Source: a virus
Direction: 5' to 3' (one strand)
DNA length: 26,299 nucleotides
IMG/VR virus record: IMGVR_UViG_3300012920_000224
Coordinates: 1 to 26,299 of that record
The position numbers were made by a program, and so were the translations under genes. Under the pieces are notes generated by a model. That model worked only from the letters and a program-made list of their open reading frames with translations. It did not search any database and had not been told where the DNA came from. The first letter of the stretch is position 1. Each line of letters begins with the position of its first letter. This document shows, piece after piece, positions 14,102 to 22,184 of this stretch.

Positions 14102-17100
14102 ATGCCACTTAGTAGACTTGAAAATTTTCTAAAAAATGTACAGGGTAACGTCATATACGTGAACCCTGAGGAACTTGATGCAACAGATGACGTTAGTAAT
14201 ACTGGTAATTCCAGAACACGTCCGTTCAAAACAATTCAAAGAGCACTGATAGAATCTGCTAGATTTTCATATCAGTTAGGGAAAGATAACGATAAGTTTG
14301 ATAAAACATCTATTATGGTGTCACCTGGTGTGCACTACATTGATAATAGACCTGGTTTTCAAATTGATAGTAGTGGAAATATAACTGACGTAAATGGAAC
14401 AGCAGCGTCGATAAGTGAGTTATCAATCGGAACAAAGTTTGATATACAAGATCCAGATAATGTTTTATATCACTTCAACTCTGTGCATGGTGGTGTCATA
14501 CTACCAAGAGGTACATCAATTATAGGTACAGACCTTAGAAAGACAAAGATAAAACCAAAGTACATTCCACAACCAGATAATAACGCAATAGATAGGTCTG
14601 CTATATTCAGAGTTACAGGTGGTTGTTTCTTCTTCAACTTCAGTATATTTGATGGAGACCCTGCTGATAGAATATTCAAGGACTATACAAATAACGTATA
14701 CGCTCCAAACTTTTCACATCATAAACTTACTTGTTTTGAGTTTGCTGATGGTAATAATACCATAGCAGGTAAGGACAACACTGACTTAGACATGTATTAT
14801 GCTAAGTTGACTCTTGCTTATGGTACAAACAGTGGAAGAGCTTTACCTAATTATCCAGCAAACACTGACTTCCAAAAAACTATTGATGAATCAAGAATTG
14901 TAGGTGCTGTTTCAAGACTTGGTGACTTAGAGATACAAGATATATTTTCTGGTGCTACCCCAAGTTCTGCTACAGCTACAACTGTCGTCACAGTTGTCAC
15001 AAAAACTGATCATAACTTGAATGTTGAGACACCTGTTATTATCAACGGTGTAAATGATAGTAATTATGACGGTAGTCATGTTGTTGCACAGGTTCTAAGT
15101 GCAACTTCATTTACTTTCACTGTACCTGTAGCACCCACATCCACAGCAACGCCATCGTTGACTGGACTTGCACCTATTGTAATAGTTGAAAGTGATAGCG
15201 TAACATCTGCATCACCTTACATATTCAACGTTTCTTTACGTTCTGTGTTTGGTCTTTGTGGTATGCACATCGATGGAAGTAAAGCAACTGGATTCAAGTC
15301 CATGGTCTGTGCTCAATTTACAGGTATCGGACTGCAGAAAGATGACAATGCTTTCGTAAAATATAATAAGACATCAGGTACATGGCAAGATCAGGCAACA
15401 CTTGGCACATCAGTTACTCTACACACTGATGGTTTAGCATTATACAAACCTGAATATGAGAACTTCCATATCAAAGTATCGAGAGATGCAGTTGCACAGG
15501 TTGTATCTTGTTACGCTGTGGGATATGCGAATCAGTTTATAACTGAGTCTGGTGGTGATGTATCACTTACAAACTCTAACTCAAACTTTGGACACACTGC
15601 TTTAGAATCTGATGGTTTCAAAGATCAGGCATTCATCAAAGATAATAAGGCATACATTACAAGTATTGTACCACCCAAAAAGAATTTCAATAAAGAAGAG
15701 GATGTAAACTGGATATCCATTGACGTACAATCAACCATTGGAGTTTCTACTGATACTCAATTATATCTAACAGACTTCAAAGTAAAAGATACTGTTCCAG
15801 TGCCCACTGCGAGTGGATTTACTGTTGGTAATAAAATAGGTGACAAGTTATTCTGCTCTATACAAAATATTGTGTACGGTGCAGACATACTTATGCCTGG
15901 TCCTCTTGCTGACACAGATACATGGGCATCAGGTAAGAAAGAGGTATTTGTTGGAAGTAATTCTGGTATCAACTCTATTACCAGTAATATCATAACTTTG
16001 GAAGATGTTCATAAATTCAACACAGGTGAAAAGGTAAGGTTCTATTCAGATACAGGTTCATTACCAGATAATATTGAAAGTGATAGAGATTACTTTGCAA
16101 TCACTTCAGGTCTGCAGACAGATCAAATCAAGATAGCAACCACATTCAACAATGCCACAGCAGGTAGTAATCTTACTGGTATAAACAATCTAGGTGGTAA
16201 GATAAGAGTTGTATCTACTGTGTCAGGTAAGGAACCTGGTGAACCAGGTCATCCAATACAATATGATACCACTAATGGGTGGTATGTAAACGTTGGTGCT
16301 GCTAACAGTTTACGTGCTGCGATTGTAACAAACCAAGGTTCAGTTTCAGTCAACACAAACAATACATTCATTGTAAGAAAACCAGACACAAGAAAAGATT
16401 TAGAGAAGATTTACCGTGTGAGATTTGTTGTTCCTGATGATTCAACAAATGCTGCTGCACCTACAAATGGATTCTCAATACAAGAGTCGGCAACATTTAT
16501 TGACGACACGTATTATAGAAATGACAATACAGACCTTACATCTGTATCAAATTTGAGAACACAGAATGCAATTATAGATGCAACATGGAGTTCCAGTGAT
16601 AATGCAGGTATTATTACCTCACAATCTCCTCATAGGTTGAGTGTTGGTAATATTGTAGAGATAAGCAGACTTAGAAGTGCGAACAATACTAATGGTGTTG
16701 ACAATAGTGGATTCAATGGACTATTTGAAGTTACAGCGATAAATGCTGAAACAGTATTCAGTGTAGGTCTCAATACAAATCCTGGCGGTATCAGCACTAT
16801 AACAACTAATGTGCCATATACAAGGCATGATCAGTCAGTTGTAGGTTCTGGTAGAACGTTTGCCCCCTTCTTCACAAAGAGACAATTCAATAATACATAT
16901 CAGGTATTCAATAACGAGGAAGTTCAGGAATTCAAGAAAGATGTACAGGACGGAATATACGATCTTACTGTGTTGGGTTACACTGCACAACCAAACGTAT
17001 CACCATTCTCCACTACATCTAATTTCTTCCCACAAAATATCAACAATCTGAAACCACTTACAGATGTAGACAACCCTGTTGATGATCCTGAAGCAGCAGT

Positions 17101-19774
17101 GTCACATGCTCTTAGGGAAAAAATAGGACAGGTTATAACAAATGATCCTAAGAATAGCATCACAAAAGAATTAATTCATGATTTTATTGATGGTGCGAAC
17201 CTTGGTATAGGAATTACAGGTGGATCTCACTCTGCTGGTGACACAACTATTGATGTCGAAACAGATCATGGTTTCAATGCAATAACAAGTTTTAGTAATG
17301 TATCAGGTGGTATCGGATATGGAACAAGTAGCGGAAGTGCTGAGTTCTATTTCAATGTACCACTGACGGGTGGCACAGGATTCAACGCCACAGTAGACGT
17401 AACTGTTGGTGCAAGTGGTTCTATAACAAGTGCAGAAATCAATAATTACGGTTCGGGATATGAAGTGGGTGATATTTGTATTATAAAGGGAGTTCCCTTT
17501 AGACCATCAGGATCAACAACTGATTGCACTGTAACCATTGGCACTATCAATAATGCACAGGGTGATGCGATTCAGGTGATTGGAGTAGGAAGTGATACTT
17601 ATAATGGTATTCATCGTATTATAAACATAGAGAATTCTAAGAAAATTGCATATAACACTGTCGCAGCTGATGCTTTCTCAGCTGATGGTGGTTTTGTTTA
17701 CCATATTGGTATTGCCACTGCAGTCAATGATATAAAACATGATAGATTGAGTGGTATCGCTACTGTTACACTGAATTCTGACATTGGTTTGAGAAGAGGT
17801 GATGAGATAGTAATAAGTGGTGCAAACCCAGTATATAATGGCACACACACTGTAACAGATAGAGTTGGATACGGTTCATCACTCAAGGTGAATATTGGTA
17901 AGACATCTTCTCAACCTGCTTTCTCAGGTTCAGGTATTGCACATGGATCGGGTATCAGTGCAACAGGGTTCAATCAAACCATGCCAATATACGGTGGTAA
18001 GACAACTACACTGAATAGTGCACTTACATCTACCTCCACATCTTTGAATTTGGCAGACACATCTATGTTACGTAGAGGTGATTACCTGCAAATTGAAGAT
18101 GAGATAGTAAGAATTACGAACAAGAATAAGACCAGCATACTTAGAGGTGCACTAGGAACTAACGCCACTACTCATGAGAAGAATGTAGCAGCACGTAAAA
18201 TCAAAATAATACCAGTAGAAATAAGAAGGAACTCACTGATACGTGCGTCTGGACATACATTTGAGTACGTTGGTTTCGGACCAGGTAACTATTCAACTGC
18301 GATGCCACAGGTTCAAGACAGAGTTCTTGACAATGATGAGCAAATATTAGCACAGTCTGAGCAAACTCGTGGTGGATTAGTGGTTTACACTGCTATGAAT
18401 GACAAGGGTGAGTTCTTTATAGGACGTAAGAAGATTGATGCCCTTACAGGTGAAGAGGTATCAACAATTGATGAGTTTGATACTACATCAGTATCAGCAC
18501 CAACTGCACAATTACCAACTGTAGCATCATTTGATAATCTTACAATCAATCAGAACTTATACAGTAATTCAAACACTGATATCATAGATCTGAAGTTCAG
18601 AGGCAATAGAACAGGTGCAGTGGGCAAACAAGTATTCGTTGGAATACAAGAGACTGAACCACCATCATCACAAACAGGTGACAATATATTATTTGCAACA
18701 TCAGTCAACCGTGGAGGTTACATAGGTTGGGTTCAGACATCTGATCAGGGCACAGAGAAATGGCAACGTTTTGGACCTGTATCAGTTGAGAATGGAACTG
18801 AACATTATGCATTTGACAGAGTAGCAATAGGTCAAACCTTTGCTGACACTGGTGAGGCAATGACAGTCACTGGTGATGTAAGTGTTGGTAGTATAAAGGT
18901 TGATGACCTTACAGTAGGGAGAGTTGTTACCATAGGAACAAGTGGTGAGTTACAAGATTCATCTGCTTTGACATTCGCTGGATCTACACTGACAGCTCAC
19001 ACTTTCACTGTTGATAACAATGCCAGTGTTGGTGCTGATCTTACCATATCAAGAAATCTTTCTGTCACTGGTATAACAACAGCCGAGCATCTTCACTCCA
19101 CAGATGACATTGTTGCTGGTGATAGGATCACCGCAGGTGGAGACGTGCAGGGTGCTAACTTAGTTGCAACTGCGAATGTTACAGCAACAGATAATGTGAA
19201 CGCCACTGACGTTGTAGCATCAGGTCAAGTTCAAGCAGAGCACCTCAAATCTACAAATGATGCAGAGGTGGTTGGTGTGTGTACTGCTGCTAAGTTTGAT
19301 GGTAATGGTATCATACCTATTGGTGGTATTATAATGTGGTCTGGAACAGACGGAGATGTACCATCGAACTGGGCTCTCTGTAATGGAAGTAATGGCACAC
19401 CTAATTTAGTTGATAGATTTATAGTTGGTCGAGGAAGTGCTTACGCATCAGGTGCAACAGGTGGTAGCACACACGCCATCATACCAGAGCACACTCACAC
19501 TGCAACAGGTGGAAACCATGGTCACCCAGTAAAATATTCAACTCAGACCAGTGGTGCTGTAACTGCCGATGCGTCAGGTGGTTTCATCCTAGATGCTACA
19601 GCAACTATTGACTACGCTGCCAATAACGCAGCACCTGGCAACACAGCAGGTGACCAAATTGGACAGAGTGGAAGTCTAGCAATGACTACCGCACAACCTG
19701 TAGGTGCAGCAAGCACAACAAATGCGAACCTACCTCCATATTATGCTATCGCTTATATCATGCGTATCAGTTGA
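14102..19774 (+). CDS. Very large tail fibre/adhesin: beta-helix N-terminus, repeat modules, C-terminal tail collar domain
   Basis: A 1890-aa protein. The N-terminus (about 15-560) has right-handed beta-helix features: VIYVNPEELDATDD, RPFKTIQRALIESARF, then VSPGVHYI, GVILPRGTSIIGTDLRKTKI and a GMHIDGSKATGFKSM block. The middle has several copies of a 'L..GD.V.I.G....YNG...V' module (near residues 300, 830, 1055 and 1210), one interrupted by another domain. Residues 1601-1634 match the DLT..RVV..GTSGEL.DS repeat of the last fibre. Residues 1738-1890 are a phage tail collar domain (GGIIMWSG, NWALCNGSNGTPNLVDRFIV, TGGSTH, PPYYAIAYIMRI), the receptor-binding type known from T4 gp12. This points to a host-contacting fibre. 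No chaperone gene is adjacent. The exact counterpart in T4 cannot be named. Confidence 0.85.
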   Translation: MPLSRLENFLKNVQGNVIYVNPEELDATDDVSNTGNSRTRPFKTIQRALIESARFSYQLGKDNDKFDKTSIMVSPGVHYIDNRPGFQIDSSGNITDVNGTAASISELSIGTKFDIQDPDNVLYHFNSVHGGVILPRGTSIIGTDLRKTKIKPKYIPQPDNNAIDRSAIFRVTGGCFFFNFSIFDGDPADRIFKDYTNNVYAPNFSHHKLTCFEFADGNNTIAGKDNTDLDMYYAKLTLAYGTNSGRALPNYPANTDFQKTIDESRIVGAVSRLGDLEIQDIFSGATPSSATATTVVTVVTKTDHNLNVETPVIINGVNDSNYDGSHVVAQVLSATSFTFTVPVAPTSTATPSLTGLAPIVIVESDSVTSASPYIFNVSLRSVFGLCGMHIDGSKATGFKSMVCAQFTGIGLQKDDNAFVKYNKTSGTWQDQATLGTSVTLHTDGLALYKPEYENFHIKVSRDAVAQVVSCYAVGYANQFITESGGDVSLTNSNSNFGHTALESDGFKDQAFIKDNKAYITSIVPPKKNFNKEEDVNWISIDVQSTIGVSTDTQLYLTDFKVKDTVPVPTASGFTVGNKIGDKLFCSIQNIVYGADILMPGPLADTDTWASGKKEVFVGSNSGINSITSNIITLEDVHKFNTGEKVRFYSDTGSLPDNIESDRDYFAITSGLQTDQIKIATTFNNATAGSNLTGINNLGGKIRVVSTVSGKEPGEPGHPIQYDTTNGWYVNVGAANSLRAAIVTNQGSVSVNTNNTFIVRKPDTRKDLEKIYRVRFVVPDDSTNAAAPTNGFSIQESATFIDDTYYRNDNTDLTSVSNLRTQNAIIDATWSSSDNAGIITSQSPHRLSVGNIVEISRLRSANNTNGVDNSGFNGLFEVTAINAETVFSVGLNTNPGGISTITTNVPYTRHDQSVVGSGRTFAPFFTKRQFNNTYQVFNNEEVQEFKKDVQDGIYDLTVLGYTAQPNVSPFSTTSNFFPQNINNLKPLTDVDNPVDDPEAAVSHALREKIGQVITNDPKNSITKELIHDFIDGANLGIGITGGSHSAGDTTIDVETDHGFNAITSFSNVSGGIGYGTSSGSAEFYFNVPLTGGTGFNATVDVTVGASGSITSAEINNYGSGYEVGDICIIKGVPFRPSGSTTDCTVTIGTINNAQGDAIQVIGVGSDTYNGIHRIINIENSKKIAYNTVAADAFSADGGFVYHIGIATAVNDIKHDRLSGIATVTLNSDIGLRRGDEIVISGANPVYNGTHTVTDRVGYGSSLKVNIGKTSSQPAFSGSGIAHGSGISATGFNQTMPIYGGKTTTLNSALTSTSTSLNLADTSMLRRGDYLQIEDEIVRITNKNKTSILRGALGTNATTHEKNVAARKIKIIPVEIRRNSLIRASGHTFEYVGFGPGNYSTAMPQVQDRVLDNDEQILAQSEQTRGGLVVYTAMNDKGEFFIGRKKIDALTGEEVSTIDEFDTTSVSAPTAQLPTVASFDNLTINQNLYSNSNTDIIDLKFRGNRTGAVGKQVFVGIQETEPPSSQTGDNILFATSVNRGGYIGWVQTSDQGTEKWQRFGPVSVENGTEHYAFDRVAIGQTFADTGEAMTVTGDVSVGSIKVDDLTVGRVVTIGTSGELQDSSALTFAGSTLTAHTFTVDNNASVGADLTISRNLSVTGITTAEHLHSTDDIVAGDRITAGGDVQGANLVATANVTATDNVNATDVVASGQVQAEHLKSTNDAEVVGVCTAAKFDGNGIIPIGGIIMWSGTDGDVPSNWALCNGSNGTPNLVDRFIVGRGSAYASGATGGSTHAIIPEHTHTATGGNHGHPVKYSTQTSGAVTADASGGFILDATATIDYAANNAAPGNTAGDQIGQSGSLAMTTAQPVGAASTTNANLPPYYAIAYIMRIS
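19313..19774 (+). other. Tail collar (gp12-type) receptor-binding domain
   Basis: This is the C-terminal 153 residues of the large fibre. The pattern G.I..WSG...P..W.LCNGSNGTPNL.DRFIVG.G (with a disordered His-rich insert, HTHTATGGNHGH) and the final PPYYAIAYIMRI are diagnostic of the collar fold. In T4 gp12 the matching part binds metal through paired His residues and contacts the cell surface; the HTHT and HGH motifs at about 1798-1808 may do the same here. Confidence 0.8.
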
Positions 19775-19780
19775 TAAATA
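19773..19780 (+). promoter_or_regulatory. Putative late promoter GATAAATA overlapping the fibre stop codon
   Basis: A NATAAATA match that shares bases with the TGA at 19772-19774 and ends 25 bases before the next ATG. The AAGGAG at 19789-19794 follows, giving a compact promoter-leader-ribosome site arrangement. Confidence 0.65.
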
Positions 19781-19788
19781 CAAATACT

Positions 19789-19794
19789 AAGGAG
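19789..19794 (+). promoter_or_regulatory. Shine-Dalgarno AAGGAG for the 679-aa fibre
   Basis: A strong ribosome binding site 11 bases before the ATG at 19806, which fixes that start. Confidence 0.65.
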
Positions 19795-19805
19795 CACACT
19801 GATAA

Positions 19806-21845
19806 ATGGCATCAGTAAATAAGAAATTTGCTGTCGAAAAAGGACTGGAGGTCGGTGATGACGCTCTGGTCGTTGATGCTGATAATAATAAGACTGGTAT
19901 TGGTAAAACTGATGCCAAGTACGGTCTTGATGTAGCAACAACTGCTAATTTTGATGGTATAGTCGCAGCAGGTCAGGTCGGCATAGGAAGCACACAACCA
20001 GCGAACTCTTTGGATGTAAGAGGTGATGCACTATTCGGTGGTAAGATAAGAGATAATTCAGGTGGGGCAGGTACTGACGGACAAGTTATCATATCAACGG
20101 GTTCAGGAACAGGTGCATCATGGTCTTCAACTGCAGAAATTCATACTCTCGCTGCTGACGCTAACAATTCAATACAATTCAAAAAAGCATCTAATGGTAA
20201 ATTTCAGGGTGCTGACAACTTTGTATTCGATCCAACAAACAAACGAGTAGGTATTGGAACAACTCTACCTGAATACTTACTTCAAATCGCAAGAGCACCT
20301 GGCGATAGTTCTAATGGATTCGTACAAATAGGAGGCACATTCCTTGATTCATCAGGTGCAGTTGGTGTTGCTAAGAGTATACTAGCAGCAGGTGAGACAG
20401 GAGAGTTATTATGGGTTGGTGCAGGTGCTAGTGTCACAAATATCCTTCACGTCAACGAGGATGGAAATGATAGTAATGATGGATTTACTCTGAAGACTGC
20501 GAAGAGAACCATAGGTGGTGCTGTAGCGATAGCAACTACAGGTAATACTATAAGAGTTGCTGCTGGTTCGTATACTGAGACAAATCCAGTTATAGTTCCT
20601 AATAACGTTACAATAGACGGTGACGATTTGAGACAGACTCAGATCATACCATCAAATGTTGGAAAAGATTTATTCCATGTAAAGAACGGAACACTTTTAC
20701 AAAACCTATCATTTGTAGGTGCTGCTAACACAGGTGCTATGATTGCTTTCCCACCTGACGGATCAGCAGGTATAATTACACAATCACCATACGTCAGAAA
20801 CTGCACAAACTTCGTACCTAATAGTATGGGTATGAAGGTGGATGGATCTCATGCTATGGGACTGAAGTCAATGAACGTTGACTCATATACACAGTATAAT
20901 CAAGGTGGTATAGGTGTTACCATAAGTAATAACGGATATGCACAGTTAGTATCAATATTCACCATATGTAATGTGACTGGTATTACTGCTGTATCAGGAG
21001 CACAGTGTGATGTCAACAATTCTAACGCATCATTTGGTACGAGAGGTTTAGTTGCATCAGGAGTAGGAACTGTCAATCAAACTGGTGCAGTGGCTCAGGT
21101 AGGTATAGCAGAGGATAATACTATAGTCGTTGGTAGTTTGACTAGCAGACCTTTCACTGGTCAAGTATTCTACCTCGGTGAATTATTCAATGAAGTAAGC
21201 AGTATTTCGATTACCAATGCAGGGTCAGGTTATACCAGCACGAATCCTCCAGTGGTAACAATTGCAGATCCATCAGGACCTGGTGGTATTACTGCAGAGG
21301 GTGTTGCTGTTATAAGTGGTTTTGGTAGTGTAACTTCAATCAACATAAACGCAACTGGGTCACAGTACAGGACGGCTCCAGCAGTCACCATCGCTGCTCC
21401 TAGTTCAGGTGTCACTGCTGCTGCAAGTGCTACCATATCTCCATCCTATTTTACTATAAATAGTGCGACACCCGTAACAGCAGGTGTTTCTACAATTACC
21501 ATTGATCAGAAACTCCCATCTGCTGTAGGCGTTGGTTCGACTGTTCCGTTCGCCAAACAGTCATTGATTCTTGCTTCATCATATACATTTGAGCATGTAG
21601 GTTCAGGTACAAATATCAATACAGCACGTCCTAGCAAGGGTGGCGTTGCGATTCCTGAAAATCAAGCGATATCAGAGCAAGGCGGTAAGGTTGTCTATAC
21701 ATCTACGGATGAGAGAGGTAACCTGAAAGTTGGTGACAACTTCACCATCAATCAACAAACAGGTGACATCACAGGAGATGCTTTCAAAAAGAGCATCCAA
21801 GCACAACTCACTCCACTCATCATAGCAATCGGAGGTAATCTATAA
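19806..21845 (+). CDS. Tail fibre protein with VGIGT repeats, beta-helix and GSGY repeats
   Basis: A 679-aa protein. The N-terminus has repeats of the 'VGIGTt.P...L.V.G' type (for example QVGIGSTQPANSLDVRGD and KRVGIGTTLPEYLLQIA), common in long phage fibres. Residues about 215-430 look like a right-handed beta-helix, opening with ILHVNEDGNDSNDGFTLKTA and KRTIGGAVAIA and including MKVDGSHAMGLKSM, which parallels GMHIDGSKATGFKSM in the 1890-aa fibre. Residues about 470-545 are two GSGY beta repeats (NAGSGYTSTNPPVVTIA, ATGSQYRTAPAVTIA). The C-terminus (595-679) again parallels the large fibre (SYTFEHVGSG, KVVYTSTDERGNLKVG). It therefore looks like a shorter relative of the large fibre lacking the collar. 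A late promoter and strong ribosome site precede it. Confidence 0.8.
   Translation: MASVNKKFAVEKGLEVGDDALVVDADNNKTGIGKTDAKYGLDVATTANFDGIVAAGQVGIGSTQPANSLDVRGDALFGGKIRDNSGGAGTDGQVIISTGSGTGASWSSTAEIHTLAADANNSIQFKKASNGKFQGADNFVFDPTNKRVGIGTTLPEYLLQIARAPGDSSNGFVQIGGTFLDSSGAVGVAKSILAAGETGELLWVGAGASVTNILHVNEDGNDSNDGFTLKTAKRTIGGAVAIATTGNTIRVAAGSYTETNPVIVPNNVTIDGDDLRQTQIIPSNVGKDLFHVKNGTLLQNLSFVGAANTGAMIAFPPDGSAGIITQSPYVRNCTNFVPNSMGMKVDGSHAMGLKSMNVDSYTQYNQGGIGVTISNNGYAQLVSIFTICNVTGITAVSGAQCDVNNSNASFGTRGLVASGVGTVNQTGAVAQVGIAEDNTIVVGSLTSRPFTGQVFYLGELFNEVSSISITNAGSGYTSTNPPVVTIADPSGPGGITAEGVAVISGFGSVTSININATGSQYRTAPAVTIAAPSSGVTAAASATISPSYFTINSATPVTAGVSTITIDQKLPSAVGVGSTVPFAKQSLILASSYTFEHVGSGTNINTARPSKGGVAIPENQAISEQGGKVVYTSTDERGNLKVGDNFTINQQTGDITGDAFKKSIQAQLTPLIIAIGGNL
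21831..21836 (+). promoter_or_regulatory. Shine-Dalgarno GGAGGT for the 112-aa gene
   Basis: A near-consensus site nine bases before the ATG at 21846, encoded in the last codons (Gly-Gly) of the upstream fibre. It suggests efficient translation of the small gene. Confidence 0.6.
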
Positions 21846-22184
21846 ATGGCTGCGATTCCATTAAATCGATTCAAAACTGTAACTCACACTCTTACTACAA
21901 GTAAGGTTGGTATATACACTTGCCCTGCAGGGGTTTCATCGCTAGTCATCTATGGCAATGTTGCAAATGTAGGAACAAGTTCATCTGTCACAGCGTTCAG
22001 TGTTTATCATAGCAGAGATTCAGTAGACACACCCATCGTAGAAAATGCTCGTATTCCACATCAGGATGCGATGTCATTCTTAGATGGAAGATTAGTGTTA
22101 GAAGTAGGTGACGTACTCAAAATCAAGGGTGACTTCTTGAACACACAAAAATGTATAGTTAGTATCTTGGAGAACGCTAAGTAA
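21846..22184 (+). CDS. Small all-beta virion protein of unknown function
   Basis: A 112-aa protein with alternating strands: KTVTHTLTTSKVGIYTCPAG, SSLVIYGNVANVG, SVTAFSVYHS, then FLDGRLVLEVGDVLKIKG and a final KCIVSILE strand. The pattern suggests a compact beta sandwich, a type often found between fibre genes in marine T4-like phages and detected there as a structural protein as far as I recall. It is preceded by a strong GGAGGT and its stop overlaps the next fibre's start (TAATG), so it is produced together with the 615-aa fibre and may be an attachment or connector piece for it. No catalytic motif is seen. Confidence 0.75.
   Translation: MAAIPLNRFKTVTHTLTTSKVGIYTCPAGVSSLVIYGNVANVGTSSSVTAFSVYHSRDSVDTPIVENARIPHQDAMSFLDGRLVLEVGDVLKIKGDFLNTQKCIVSILENAK

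Noticed and set aside
14082-14102. Six-codon leader frame (MVSEHR) whose TAA overlaps the ATG of the 1890-aa fibre
   Set aside because: The TAATG overlap is tidy, but the purine run GAAGG is too close to its ATG to act as a ribosome site and six codons are not evidence of translation.
21455-21462. Exact TATAAATA inside the 679-aa fibre
   Set aside because: It is about 390 bases before the next gene, which is already served by read-through and a strong ribosome site. Chance in A/T-rich DNA is likely, so it is not listed as a promoter.
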